Positions 30,956 to 44,569 of a stretch of DNA of 64,000 nucleotides are shown here, piece by piece; within the stretch, counting starts at the first letter, position 1, and every line of letters starts with the position of its first letter. The position numbers were made by a program, and so were the translations under genes. This stretch comes from Turbatrix aceti (taxonomy: Eukaryota > Nematoda > Chromadorea > Rhabditida > Panagrolaimidae), in NCBI GenBank assembly GCA_963969345.1, contig OZ017769.1, forward strand, positions 1,240,001 through 1,304,000, in the 5' to 3' direction. A model generated the notes under the pieces. The model made no database searches and was not told the DNA's origin. It was given only the letters and a program-made list of their open reading frames with translations.

Positions 30956-33900
30956 ATGTCCCACAACGAAAACATCCAATCCCTAATCTCCGGTCTCGAA
31001 GCAGCCTGCTCACCTGACGGCTTCAAACTTCCCCCGATGCGGAGCGTTCACTTCGATCCCGTTGCCGCGGCCTACGGTAGCCTAATCGATCGCCTGGGTG
31101 TTCTCTCACTCACCGACTCCATTCCACCCTCTTCACCTGCTATCGACCCCCAGTCACAACCGTCGTCGTCTTCGTCCTCCTCGACGCCAGAATCCCCAGA
31201 CTACCGGGTGCTCTACGCCGATGTACTCCGAGCCCTGCTAACCAGCCTATGCTCGAATCTAGAATCCGATTCAGAAACCCTACTGTCGACTGAGAACACG
31301 TCAACCATCGTCCGAGCCGTCGAGATTCTCTTCGTCATGTCAGTACTGCCGAGCTTTGAACCGGGTACTGTAGCCGATATCAAGAAGCGCACGCAACTTG
31401 TTCAGGCCTGGGACCCCTTCACCGACCAAAACCTTCGACGGGAACAACTCGGCCTCAGTTTGGGCATCTTCCAGCGAATTTTCCCCCTCAACGACCAAGT
31501 CAAAACCCAACTGACAGTCAAGCTGCTTCCTGACTACATCGCCGGCATCGAACACCTATCCCACTTCCACGCCAACCCCTCCGAAAGCCTAATTGCCTCC
31601 CTGCCCCGGTCAGTTGTCGCTTCGGCGCTTTTGTCACTGAACGGAACCTTTGGCGGAACAAAGGCTCCTCTGTGGTTCACGGGTGCCATCAACACGCGTC
31701 TGTCAAACCTCCTGGTCGAACCGCAAGGGCTGTTTGCTCTCTTCATGGCGTTCACGGACCTCGGAGGCAAGGACTTCTGGCAGAATCACCTAGCTTTGTC
31801 CGCGGTCGCCAAACTGCTGGCCACGAAGCCCCGAGCTGCCCCATCCTACCAGAAATATGCGTCGAACGTCTTTGCTCAGTTCCTAGATGCCATGAAGAAC
31901 AAAAAAGCCGTCGCAGATGTTTCCCTGCTCTTTGGACTGACGGTCGATCGTTTCTACGCCAAAGCTCCGTTCGTCGTTGAAGTTCAGCTCGTTGATCGCC
32001 TCATCCGACCTTGGGAGCTCCTAGTCCAGAGAGGCGTCCAAAACACACGACTACCGACCTATGGATTCTGGAGTCCGGCCTTGGACTCGTCAATACTGGT
32101 CATGTCGTCCTGGCTGCAGCACCGACCCCAGGTCTCTGACTTTTCGACTGACTACTCTTTTGCTCATCGATTCGACGCGTTCGTTCCCCTCTGGCTTCAC
32201 CTTTGCGGGCTGGCGAGCCACTTTGACGACCTCAATCCCATGTCCGAAGCTCTGGCAGCAATAGTGGCCAAGGTGGTTGGAACAAAGCGATGCAAGACGT
32301 CAAATGCCCTACTCAAGTTCCTGCTTGCCGATGCAGACGACTCACCGGCGGCCTATATTGGCATTCGACCTATTGAGGTGCGTTGGGGGAAGGGGGGGAG
32401 GACCAAAACCTACCTGAGATATTTTCATACTCCAAGTAGTCAGGTAGTTTTTATTAAGAAAAAATACCTGGCTACCGTTGTTTTATTATTTAACCAATGC
32501 CCACTCTATTAAAACATTTTCTAGAGTTCCGGCATCGTGGACGTCACCGCCGAAGGCGCACACACCTATCCAGCATTCCTAGACATCCTCGAAGAGCCCT
32601 ATTCCACCGACGACATCATCGATGCCAAAATCGACGGATTCAAAAAAGTCATCAAGGCACTCAACGCCAGCGACGTCAACACAATCGTCGTCACGGTCAT
32701 GGTGGATTGCCTGGCGTCCTGGCTCGACGGGAAGGAGAATTCTACCGAGAGGTAAGAAAAACAAGGCTTGGGATATGCCTTGACTAATAGCTTATCCCAG
32801 GCCCTAACCGATCCTATTGTATACTTTCAGCTACACGTCGTCGTTCGTCTCCGAGCTCGACAACCACCTTCCGTCTTCCTCGCGTCTCGCTTCTGTCTAC
32901 GCCCTGGGCGGCATCGTGGATGCATTCACTTCGGTCTGTGATTTTCAACTCGAAAATCTCGATCCACAACTCTCGCTACGCCTCCTCCGTCTGGTCGAAC
33001 TCATCCTCAGTAACGCGGGCAAGCGAGTTGACTCCCTGTCTGGCGTCGATGTCGTCGTCGGTTCTGACGAAGCCGAACAACGCGAAATCGAATCCAAAAC
33101 CGTCGACCTTGCCGTCGGATTGCTGGGATCAGTGGTGGCATTCGCGATCGATGATCCGGAAATCCGGACAGCCCTCGCTAGCCTCGGAGAGGTCATGGAC
33201 AAATTTGTGACTTCCATGCAACATGCTCCGCCAGACGCTGCTGAACCCTATGCATCGGCGGCGCAAAGCTGCACCGAGCTTTTGTCCCTGTTCTGGGGGG
33301 ATCTGAAGCTGATATCCCGCCAGAACCGGAAAACTGAGAATCCTCGACTGTGGGTTTCTTTACAAAAAAAAAGATTTTTAATTTGAAAAAAAAATTAAAA
33401 AAAATTTCAGACCCCAAAAACCTGCCTCAAAGTCTTCTGACAAACAAGAGCAATGGCAAGAGCTCCTGGACGACAGCCAAGAAGCCCTCCGAGGCGGAGC
33501 CCTGATCCAGATGGCAGCTGCCCTCCGAAATCGTGACCCAAGCGTCGTCAGGGATGAAGAAATGCTCGAATGGATGTGGCAGAGGGCTTTTGGTCCGTTT
33601 TATACCCCAAAAATGTTTTTAACTGAAGTTTTATATTTTTTTATATTTTAGACCACATCAAAGACACGGATAGTTACGTTTTTCTCTCCTCCGTCAACCT
33701 GCTCGCCGAGCTCGGATACCTCAGACCGGAGGCGTACCTCGACCGTCTGGTCAACGAATTCGTGTCCCATACAACGGCCGACTCGTCCAGTACCGACCGA
33801 GAAGTGGCATTCTACGGCAAAATCGCAGCTGCCATTGCCAAGGTTTTCGTGGCACTGGGCGATTTCTCAACTGTCTACTTCGACACCTTCGTCAACGGTC

Positions 33901-34600
33901 TCCTCAACGCCACTCGTGCCCACGACGAGATCCTTCGATCGTCAGCGCTGAGCGCGCTTGCGTCCCTCGCCGAGGCTTGTCGCGGACGAAAGTTTACCTC
34001 GATGCTCAGCGAGCTCCTATTCATGGTTTCACAGCTTATCAAGACAGATGACAGTCCCCTCGTCCGTCGATCTGCGGCATTCTTCCTACGTTCACTTCTG
34101 ACGGCTGCTAGCAATGATGCTCTAAAGGTATGCGTTCTCACATAGTTTTTATATTTGATGCGATGCGCGCGCTGATGAGAAAGGGAAAAAAAAAGCCAGA
34201 CATTTTTTTCATGCGTCAGAGTCAAAAGGTCAGCGGTGAGTCATCGTAGGATTGCGTTGGTTACCTAAAAAGTACCACGGAAAATAGGTACAACTTTTGC
34301 AGTTAAAAAAACAATGCGCCAGGGTTTTTAGGCCTGATTTTGGGGTCAAAATGGGGTATTTTACCAAAAAACTGTCAAAAACATTTTTAGGCCAAAATTT
34401 AACTCCTAAAATCTGACCTAAAAAAGTTTGCAATCAATAAACTGTCGGTTTTCTTTCAGCTTTACGCCCCTGTCCTGCGAGACATCTTCCGGAGCCTCAA
34501 ACAACTCTGGCAAAACGACAAGGACGAAGCTGTTCGCCTGCATGCCGAACTCGCGCTGATTGATCTCAAGAAAATCATTGATAGTCAATTTAACGGATAA
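30956..34600 (+). CDS. TANGO6: TANGO6/RTP1-like HEAT-repeat protein
   Basis: Exons: 30956-32377, 32525-32751, 32831-33349, 33411-33592, 33652-34127, 34460-34600; 988 residues, all phases consistent. The protein is an alpha-solenoid of HEAT-like repeats. The C-terminal part matches the RTP1_C1 and RTP1_C2 regions of TANGO6/TMCO7 and yeast Rtp1. The most telling segment is DTDSYVFLSSVNLLAELGYL, the repeat at the start of C1, then RSSALSALASLAEAC and LQNDKDEAVR-type repeats at the end. A Ser-rich loop is at about residues 65-80. Yeast Rtp1 assists nuclear import of RNA polymerase II, and animal TANGO6 is linked to Golgi organisation and secretion. The gene lies head-to-tail with ELMO upstream and the PAM2 protein downstream. 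Confidence 0.8.
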
Positions 34601-35263
34601 AATTGTTGAAAAATCGATGAAAAACGGTTAATAAACAAAAAAACGGTTAATAAACGACGAAAAACGCAAAAAACGTGACAAATTACGATATCAGTAAACG
34701 TAACTCGAAATAATTACGGTATCAAAAAATAACTGTGGAAGTAATAAAAAAGTAACAAATCAACAAGCACCGCGTAATCCTGCCTTTCCCATACCGTTAC
34801 CCAGGCGAAAACAACCTCTCGCGTCTTTACGGTTTTTTGCGTCGTCTCGAAGCGATCAACGCACTTGTTGCAAACTGAACTGCGTCGTTTTTCTTTTTTT
34901 GCTCCCTTTTCGGTCGTTTTCGCGTGTTTTTTACCATATACGCTGTTTTTAATTTTGTTTCGTCCATCATTCATTGATTCATACTCCAATTATTCGCCAT
35001 TGATTTATTTTTGATGCTGTCGTGATCGCCGTGTACGCTGGAGGAGGTAAGGACCTGACCGATTACGTAATTCATCCCTTTTTTATCCATTTTTCTTCCT
35101 TCCCCACGTGTGCTTTTCTTTTTTGAAGTCATTTGCTTGGTTTCACCGTGTTGCTTCCTCTTTTTTGTCCTAGGCTTGTCCTGGTGGTCGGAGGGGAGCT
35201 TTGAATCTTTTTTTCCCACGTTTTGTGCACTTTAAAGGTTTTGTGTCCGATATTCACGTATTC
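34601..35263. other. Spacer between TANGO6-like and PAM2 genes
   Basis: AT-rich spacer without a supportable gene. It presumably holds the 3' UTR of the TANGO6-like gene and the promoter or 5' UTR of the next gene (T-rich leader from about 34950). Confidence 0.5.
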
Positions 35264-38200
35264 ATGGATTTTGCAGATAACTTTACGATCATGGAAAAGA
35301 AACAGTTCAAGGTTGGCGATTCACAGGTTATTTATGCTGTCGTTGAGTTTTTTTAAAGGTTTTTTTCGGTTTTTCAGAAACGCCTCAAGACTGGTGGGAA
35401 AAAGCAGACAGGTGGACCGAACGCGAAGACTTCCGATGAAAATCCTCATGCTGTCGATACGATTGATGACATCCTCCAGAATACCCCTTCGCTGGCCAAT
35501 TTGGGGGATTGGTGCCTGATGGCGGGTCAGGTCGGTTTTTTGGGATAAAAGTTGCTTTTTTTGAGGGTTGTCATCATTTTTTTTTACTATTTTTTTGTTT
35601 TTGAATGTAAAATCGATGAAGGTGCCAAATTTATTATTTAAAATTAAACAATGTTTTTTTGGGATTTTGGGTAGTTTTACCTGTGATAGGGTAAAATATT
35701 TTTTTTCACCTTTTTTCCCTCGATTTTTGACTCTGAAATCGTTGTGAATTGGCAAAATTGTATTTTAAAATTGCACGAAGCAATTTTTGTCAAAAAAAGA
35801 AATTCTTTTTTTAGCCAAAACTGGCATGTTTTGGTGGTTTTGGTTTTTTTCTTTTTTTCAATTTTTTGCGTATGAAATTTATGAAAATGTCAAAATCGCC
35901 CTTCAAAATTCCATGAAACCATTTTTTTCAAAAAAAGTTAAAAATTCATTTTTTTACGTTTCAGCCCACAATCGAAGACACCGAGCCACCGCCTGTATTT
36001 TCCCCACCGAAAGACGACGCCGCCGACTCGCAGAAGCCACGACATCCTCACGATCGTCTGGATGCCACTACCCGGCCCCAAATTCATCGACAGTTCTATT
36101 ACCGTCGTAAGTTTCTCCTTTTCACCCCAATTTATCCCCTATTTTTACCTTTCTACAGGCAGTGGATCATTTCGCGAACGTCCTCCTCGATTTTTTCCTC
36201 AAAATGGTCCGTATCACGGTCCGACGGGCAGCAATGCCGTCCAGGCTCAAGGTCCGGGTGATTCGTCGACGACGGGCGGCTTCACGGGCCCGCACCACTA
36301 TCCACCGCCTTTTCACGCGGAAAGGCCGCGTTTTGACCGTCCGAGGAGTTTTCACGGACGTGGAAACGATGTTCGAAGCTATGTTGGGGGTCCGGGCGGT
36401 CGTGGATATAATTATCAGGGACCTCCTCCTCCCTCGTTCAAGATTTTGAAGCACGGGGAACCTATTAACGTGAGTTTTTTTCAAAATTTGACAAATTTTG
36501 TTTTTGAAGTAGTTTTTGCATTTTTTTATGCTCAATTGTAATTTTTGACTTTTTTTGGCGCCAAAAAGTTAAATTTGACATTTTCTGCGTTAAATAGTAA
36601 AATTTAGATTTTTCGACGCAAATAACGAATTTTTTGATTTTTTTTTGACGCGAAAAAGTAAAATTTAGATTTTTTTTAAACGCTAAAAAGCGAAATTTTG
36701 CATTTTTTGGCACTAAAAAAAGAATTTAGTTTTTTTTGTCAAAAATCCCAAATTCATAAATTTCGGGCATTTAGAAAGAAGAAAAACCCCAGCCAAAGGT
36801 CTCTACAACCCCCGCGGACGCTACAAAACCCCCGCAAGCACCACCGCCACCGCCGCAACAGCAATCCCAGCAGCAGCGAGCAAAAATCTTTGGCGAAGCG
36901 ATCCCAGTAGACACAACACGACGTTTACTCGAGGCCGAAGAACGCAAACGAACGGAAGAGTTGAGACTTCGTCAGGCCGCTGTTATTGTTACGCCTGTCA
37001 ACATTGTTTCGGACCTGATTACGGAGGATATTCCTGCGGGCAACGAGCATCATCGGAATCAGAATCAACGCCCGGCTTCGCAGAAGAAACCGCAGCAACA
37101 GCAGCAGCACGGTCGTCGGCAAAACTCGCAGCAGCGCGACGAGAAAATATCGGGACCGGCAGCTGGCGAAACGCAGCAGCCAACTACGACGCCGCCACCG
37201 CCTCTGACGTTTGCTACGAGCACAACGAAGAAGCCGGATCTTCAGAAGTCGAATCAGGGAAATTTGAAAGCAGGTTGGTTTTTATAATTAAAAAAAGGGG
37301 GGGGGGAATTATTGGATTTATATGATTTTTGGGGCTTTTTGATGTAACGACTGTAGAAATTTAATTTTGGGGGTCTTTGACCGCAAAATTATTGAAAAAA
37401 TATTATTTCACATTTTTTGTAAATTTCTTTTTTTTAGCCCCTCAAACCGTAATTTTTTCCAAATTTGGTATGCAGAACATTTTTTTTTTGAATTTTTATG
37501 AAAAAAGATGATCGGGTCGGGTCAACAAATGGTTAAACCGGTAAAAAACTTTGAACAAAACGATAACGACGTCATGTACAGAAAAAAAGGGAGTGTAAGG
37601 GCGAACGAAAGAGAGTGAAAGTTAGCGCGATAGGATGGGTGCTGGCCGGCTGATGGAGAGCTTCCTGGGCTCGCTTGTTCGTGGCTCAACCGGCAGCGGC
37701 CCGTGATGGAATGAATGAACAAATGAATGACTGGGAATAGAGGGGGGGAGCAAGTGTGTAGGGAGAGAGACGACAGGACACCACTACCACCGCCGCCACC
37801 ACCCGACAACAGATAGCAAGTAGTAGTCACCAGAACATTGAATAACTTTTTTTTCTCACCCTTTCTCCTTTTTGCAGTTTGGTTTGCTTTTTGTCCATCG
37901 ATTGAAGGGGTTTTTATGACACAAAAAGTTGGATATTGATTTTTTGATTGAATCCCGATTTACAGGTAGTAACGCCGGATCTTCGTCGACGAAGGCAACT
38001 TCAATACCCGAAATTGGAAAAGGTCCCCCGAAACAACAGCAGCAGCAGAACAGTCGGCAAGAGCAGCAATCACGCTCTCCGAAAGATCATCTCCAGCCAG
38101 TCGTCCCACCACCACCACCCCCACCGCCCCAGACGTCGTCAGCAGACAACAACGACCTCCCATCGTTGGCGTCTCTGACTCCAGCGCAAGCAGCTACGGT

Positions 38201-41200
38201 CAACAACAGGCAGCAACACCAGCAGTCGTCGCGAGGTGGTGGTGGAGCCGGGGTGCGAAGTTTCAACAACAGACGCAACCAGAGAGGCGGCCACGGTCAT
38301 CATCAGGAAGCTCCTCATGAAACCCCTCTGACGGGCGGTGTCACGGCGGCGGCGGCGGTTACGGCAGCGATGGTCGTCCAGAATCAAAATCTTCCGACTC
38401 AAACTCAAGTTCCTGCGCCGCGAAATGACGTAGAAGTCGATCAGCGCTCGGATTCGACCCGAACCGGTCCTCCGACGCGTCCTCCTTCGTCCGCGGATGA
38501 ACAGCAGAACCGAGCGTCGAGGAATTCGTCCTATCGCAACGACAATGGCAACGGCAACGGACATCCGCCTCAGGGACGCGATGGAGGCAGCTCCGGACGG
38601 CGACCTCGTTACAATGGCTCGGGTGCAGCGACGAACGGGCGCAATAACTACCGACCTCGAGGACCCCCGCCCCAACACGTCAACCCCGGCAATCTTCCTC
38701 CTCCCGGAATCGTAACCGGCGGCGTACCGACTGGCTACCACTACCCGCCGCCGATGCAGCAGGGCGTACCCGTGGCTTCTGCGCAGAATGTCATTTACTA
38801 CAATCCGGGACCGTTGACCAGGCCTCCGGTCCAGCAACTGGTATACACGACCCAGCAGCCGCAGAACTTCCAGAATCTGATGCGTGGCGACGTACCGAGA
38901 CATCAGACGGCTGGGGGACCGCATCCCGCAACGATTGTTTACCAGTATCCTGCTCCCCAGCAGCCGGTGAGTTTTTTGGGTTAAAATTGTCAAATTGATC
39001 AAAAAACATATTTTTTATAAAATTTCCAGCTTCCGCCCTACGAAGACTACTACGGCCCCCACCAGCAACCCGCCTACGTTGGCATCGATCAGGGTCAAGC
39101 GCTGCAGTTCGCCAACAACCAGCAGCCTCAGCCGTTTGTATTCCAATACGCTCCGCCGCCTGCTGCTGGCTATTCCGTCGTCCAGGGAGGTCCTCCGCCG
39201 AACGCAGCCTACCTTCCACCGCAGGCTGCACGCCAGCCCATGCCACCGCAACCCTACGGCAACTACGGTCAGCAGCAGCAGTTCAGGGCGGTATTCGTAC
39301 GCCCGCAAATGGTACCTGCAGGCTCGCAGCCCTACGTCAGCGGGCAGATGCACCCTCAGCCCCAACACATGGTGTACACGACGTCGTCGACTACGTCAAC
39401 GGTTCTCGCGAGCTCAAATGAACAAATCCAGCCGGCGGTACCTGTCCAGCAGCCGGTATACTACAGTCAGCAGATGCCGATGAGTGGACCGCCGTCGATG
39501 ACCATGAGTCAGCCTTCGCAGGTGCAGTTGACCGGCTCTGATGACGGATCCTACCCGCCGCAGCAGCTGCAACAACCGATGGAGTTCTACGAGGAAGTCG
39601 AGGGTCAAGAGCGCCAAGACGAGGCTCAAAGCCCGGCTGAGACTCCCAGCAAATTGTTTGCCTCCGGTTTGAACCCCAACGCTCCGGCGTTTGTGCCAAG
39701 CGTGAGTTGGAATGGGAATTTGGGGTTTTTATGCTGAAAAAAATTGATTTGATTTACAGGTCCCGATTGTAAGCCTACCACCAAACTTTGTTCCACCAGG
39801 GGAAGTACAATTGCCGGCTGATGCGATGGTTCTCGAAGCTGCTGAACCTTTTCCCACCGAACAGCAGCCTTTTGTTCAGTCTGAAGTTTCTCTAGCGGTG
39901 CTCCCTGCTTCCGATGTTCAGGTGAAGCAGGTTGAAAGCAGCAACGACAAACGACCCGAGAACGTGGGTGTCGAAAAGCCGCAGCAGGTCAAGATCAACG
40001 CCGACTTGCCGGAAAACCCCGATCAGGTGGTCGAACAACCCACCACAACCACGGTTGACAAAGCAGTGACCACCGAACTTGAAACAGACGCTTCTGCTGC
40101 TGCTGAAATCGAAGTTAAAATCGTCGATGGGATGAAAAAGATCGAAATTGTCGAGGACACCAAGCCTCCGGTCCTCACTGAAATCCCAGCAGTCGTCGCA
40201 CCGCCGGAAAACGAACCTAAGCCTGTGAAGACGCCGCCAAAGAAAAGCGAGGAACCGAAGATCCAGCAAGTCGAACCAGTCGTCAAAAAAGAACCGATTG
40301 CGCGGAACTATCCCACAAAGAAATCCGTGGCGCCTCACAGTCGGCAACACAAGGGGGCGCTTAATAAGCCGCAAGCCACGTTTGTCATCACCGAGCCTGG
40401 TTTCTCCGACACTGGTGCTTCGACTGTGGCGCAGTCTTCACCGGTCGTGCCCCAGTCGGCAGCGCCTGCACCTCCGCAACCGGCAACCAAGCCTTCGAAG
40501 AAAAAGTCGAAGCAAAAGGCCGCTGCCAAGGCTTCTGATGAATCGGTGGCTGCAACGACGCCGTCGACGACGACGAAGAAGGTTGAAAAGGTGGAAGAAA
40601 AAGTGATTTCGGCTCCGGTTCAATCTCTTGTTTCGGTGGTCGTCGAGTCAAAACCGGCTTCTACGACGTCTGCAGAAGATGAGGAAGAAGACGCGACGTC
40701 GCCGACACCGACTTCCACGCCTCGCGAGGCTACTGCCCCTGCTTTCCGACCTTCGGCACCTGCTTCGGGTAAAAAGAAGGCCAAACAGACTCTGCCGAAG
40801 TCGAAGTCTTCGAAAAAGGACGAAAAATGTAAGGATTTTTTTTATTTTTATAGTGAATACAAAAAATTGTTCTAGGCAACTTCATGGAACCGGCGATTCC
40901 CGAAAACGAGAATTTTGACAGTCGAAACCTTCCGGAAAACCGCCAACTGGATCGAGAGATTCCAAATGACAGTATACCAGTCGTTGTGCTCGACGATACC
41001 GACGACCTTCTCGTCCGCGAAGACGTCGCCAAGTCCACGACCAGGGGAAGTAGTATTTCTCACGTCGTGGAATCGACAACGAAGACTTCTCGAAGGACAA
41101 AAAAGGTTTGTTTATTTTATTTATTTTTTTACTGTTTCAAGAAAAAATTATAAAAAAAATATATTTTTGTAAATATTTATTTTTATTTACTATTTTTAGC

Positions 41201-41289
41201 CGCTACAGAAGAGCAACGATCAATCGACCGTGGTGTCGCCTACAGCGGGTACAGATGCCGGTGGTGCTGTCGCTAATTCTGGTGACTGA
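35264..41289 (+). CDS. Low-complexity RNA-associated protein with SUZ-like and PAM2 motifs
   Basis: Exons: 35264-35311, 35378-35530, 35965-36106, 36159-36469, 36775-37273, 37966-38966, 39030-39701, 39760-40828, 40876-41105, 41200-41289; 1404 residues. Most of it is disordered: Pro/Gln-rich, polyQ and polyP runs, and RGG/FRG-type Arg-Gly clusters. Recognisable short motifs are a SUZ-like SFKILKHGEPIN (about 207-218), an eIF4B-like IFGEAIPVDTTRR plus charged helix (about 256-280), and a clear PAM2 motif SGLNPNAPAFVPS (about 930-942). PAM2 binds the MLLE domain of poly(A)-binding protein. The C-terminal third is Lys/Glu/Pro-rich with a basic KKKSKQK patch. Together these point to a cytoplasmic mRNP or translation-associated scaffold. 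No folded domain such as RRM or LSm is visible, so orthology is uncertain. Intron 5 is long (about 690 bp). Confidence 0.78.
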
Positions 41290-42109
41290 AAAGTCAAATA
41301 GTGGTCAACTGACTTCGATATCGACCGAATAGGACTCTCCCCTCTTTTTTTGAATCATCACTTCCCCGGCAGCTTCTCCCGTTTGTTTCTCCAATTGCCT
41401 TATAATTCAACGGGTCGTCAACGGGCTCTCTAGTACGTGGCTGCCTGATCTCAAGTATCCTTAATCAGTTGGTTCGTATAATTGTTGATTTCCTATCCTT
41501 CCCCCTGATTTTGTTGCCCTCTTTTTCTTTGCACATTTCCTAGCCTTCCTGATTTCCTATCCTTCCTCTCTTTCCTGCCCTATTTTCCTTTTCCCATTTT
41601 TCAAGCTATTCCGTTGTGCCTTTTTTGTAGTATGCCTTCTCCCTCCTCCCGCGCTTCCCTCATCTTGACACTCTGCCACAACATCATCATTGTCACTATC
41701 ACTACTACTGGCTGTCACGTACAACAGAATCGGCGTCAGTGCCGATGGCTCAAACGGATGATGGCTGGCGCTCGTCTGACAACTTTCTTTCTCCTGTAAT
41801 AATGCATGGTTGTATGCTATTGTGTGAGTTTTTAAGCGTAAATTAATTTCTGACTTTTTTTGGGGGAGGTAACTCGGTGGAATATTGATTTATAGATTTT
41901 TTTGTTTGCATTTTCTATGAAAGTGTTCACCTGCAAAGACCAAGGAACGATTGCAATTACGAGCAGTTTTGTTCCCTGTCTAATGGTGACAAGAATTTCC
42001 ACTCTGTCAATCATGCATGCACAACGACGTCGAGATTTTTTTTTGCAAGTTAGAAAAATTTTTAAAAGTCATTTGTCTTTTTTTTTGTAAAAAAGTCAAT
42101 TGAAAAAAA

Positions 42110-42420
42110 TGTCGCCGAGAAAAATCATTTTAGACCAAAAAATGTTACTGCCCGAAAAAGTAACGTAACAGCTTTGAAAAAAACGTTATTTTCTAAAAAC
42201 AGCACGCAAAACGTAACAAAATAGCAAAAATTCAATGTTATTCAGTGGACGTGAAGTAACATTTTTGGAACATTTTTTGTTATCCACCAAAAACAGCGCC
42301 GGCAAACGTAACATTTTAGCGAAAAAAAGATGTTATCCAGCTCACCGGACGTAACATTTTATAAACGAAAAATGTTATTCGCAAAAACGAGCTTCTCAAA
42401 AGTAACATTCTACTTTTTTC
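42110..42420 (+). repeat. GTAACATTTTAG-family repeat block (intergenic)
   Basis: Forward units: GTGAAGTAACATTTTTGG, AACGTAACATTTTAGCG, GACGTAACATTTTATAAAC, AAAGTAACATTCTAC, spaced about 45 bp. Confidence 0.8.
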
Positions 42421-43539
42421 TGAAGTAATAATTTCTTCCGTTGTTTCATTTCATTTTAAATGGCAAAACAAATTCATGGCAGTTCACTTTTGCAAATTTT
42501 TTCTGCAAGTAGGAATTTCTAAAAGTCATTTATTTTTTTAAACAAAAATTCAAAAAACGATCATTAGCAATATGCTGTTGTTGTTTTTTTCTTTTCCGTC
42601 GACTGCCCTTCCTTACCTACAGTCCTACACATTTGATCGAAGTCCAAGGTGCATCGGAACCAGTGAAAGTTTTTTTTTCTAAAAGCCAATTTTTATCACT
42701 CCTGTCTCTTCTTGACAGGAAAAAAAACCCGCAATCGATGAAATCGGGACACCGGGGATGGAATAGGTTTCGTGATATTGTAAAAAATCAAAAACCTTTG
42801 CCTTCATTTCTCATCGAAAAATGGATGGAAAAATTGGAGGCGTGTGGAAGCAAAGTACTTTGATGACTATTTTATTTGGCGCGAGAGCAAAGAAGAGAGA
42901 GAGAAAGAAGTAATAGCTAAGACTCGTCCGTCCCATCGCCGGCGACCAGCAAATTGTCATCGTTTTGGGGAACAGAGAAGCCAAACCAATGAAATCACCC
43001 CCAGCTATGACTCCGCGTGCACGTATGCTTTGCGACTGCAGGCAGACTGGATTGCAGGAGGAATCAGAGAGACCGACCGGCCGATTGATGGATTTGATTC
43101 CGGTGAACCCTCAGGGCCACATGCACTGCGAGTGCATCACGCACGCGTGCTCTGTCGGACGGGGGTTTGTGAGACGTCGTCCACCTGGCAGGTGAGGTGA
43201 GGTAAAATATAGGTACGGCGGGAGATGAGACGAATGATTGCAGACAGACAGGGCAAGGTGCACTCCGGGGAATGTGATTCGATGAAATTACGTAGTTTTT
43301 GAAAACAAAAAAATCGTAGAAAATAGGAATTTTACGTGCCTTGTTTTTCTTCCCAAAATTAATAAAAAAAAGGTTCAAAGAAATCAAAAAGAATTGTTTA
43401 TTTTTACAAAAAAAAACAGAAACCTGAGAAGTCGCCTTTTTGTCTGCGTCCAAAAAAAAGATAACCAAAACACAGAAAGTATGCTGTGCGCATTTTAAAA
43501 GTAATGTTATAGCGTCGTAATTTTTTAAGACCCAAAAGA

Positions 43540-44010
43540 CAGATGTACAGTGAAAAAAATGCTAGGAGTAACATTTTCGGTTTATTTGAACGTTACCTAA
43601 CAAAAAACTAACGTAATAACGTTAAACAATTTATTATGCGCGAAAAACAGTGCTAAAACGGTTTTATCAACGAATGAACTTCATCCAGAACAAAAATTTC
43701 TCCCCAAAAGTAACGTAACGGTTTTGAAAAAATGTTATTCCTAAAAAAGACGCACCCAAAAACGTAACACAATAGTAAAAATTGAATGTTATTCAGCGAA
43801 CTTGAAGTAACATTTTTGCAGCATTTTTGGTTATCCACCAAAAACAACACCGACCAACGTAACATTTTAGTAAAAACAAGATCTTATCCAGTGTATCTGA
43901 CGTAACATTTTGTCACCAAAATAATGTTACTCTCAAAAAAGAGCGCCTAAAAAGTAACGAAATACATAGCGGGAATTTGATTTTACCCAGCGCACTTGAA
44001 GTAACAGTTT
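43540..44010 (+). repeat. GTAACATTTTAG-family repeat block (intergenic, longest)
   Basis: About 470 bp of forward units (AGTAACATTTTCGG, GAAGTAACATTTTTGC, AACGTAACATTTTAG, GACGTAACATTTTGTCACC, GAAGTAACAGTTTAGG). It appears to be more than one block joined. Confidence 0.75.
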
Positions 44011-44569
44011 AGGTACTTTTTTGTTCTGCAGTAACATATATTTTTCATACATTTTAGCATCTGAAGCAGCAATCTTTTTTTTAACTAAATTATAGAAATA
44101 AATTATGTATAATTTTTATTATTCGAAGTTACATAGTTTTCATAAGATTTTGTTTTTTTTCAACGGTTTCTTTCAAATTCCGTCGAACTGTTTTACTTTT
44201 GTTAAAATGAACGACTTTGTTAGCTGTTTTTTTTTCTGGCCTCGGTTGTCGCGTCGTAGCCATCAGCCACCCGCCAGCCGCCAGCCAGCACGTGAAGGAA
44301 GGCTGCATTGCATCAGCTGACGTACATAGCATGCATCCCAGCTGGAGAATGCTTTGAGTGCGGCTGTCCGTCGTCTCGTCTGGTGTGGGTCACCCCCTCT
44401 CCTCCTCCTTCGGCGGGTGTTCGTTCGTTGTTCGTTCGTTCACGTGTCCCTCCCCCCCTCTCATCCCGACGATCCATTCCATTCGCCCGCCTATTCGGTA
44501 TTTAGTTTTCCTTCATTCATTTTGCGTCAACTCCAGTCGCTTGATTGCCACTTCAGCCGCCAGACAGCA

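Larger units (their letters stand above)
41290..44569. other. Repeat-rich intergenic region
   Basis: The first 500 bp are T- and C-rich and probably 3' UTR. Two periodic repeat blocks follow. A GC-richer tract at about 42895-43200 ends in a donor-like CAGGTGAGG. A further GC-richer stretch at 44230-44569 is probably the 5' UTR and promoter of the F-box gene. No complete gene can be supported. Confidence 0.5.

Noticed and set aside
42633..43200. ORFs of 76 and 118 codons as a gene
   Set aside because: No domain, no consistent frame with neighbouring splice sites. The GC-rich tract may be a non-coding exon of the downstream F-box gene, but this cannot be shown.
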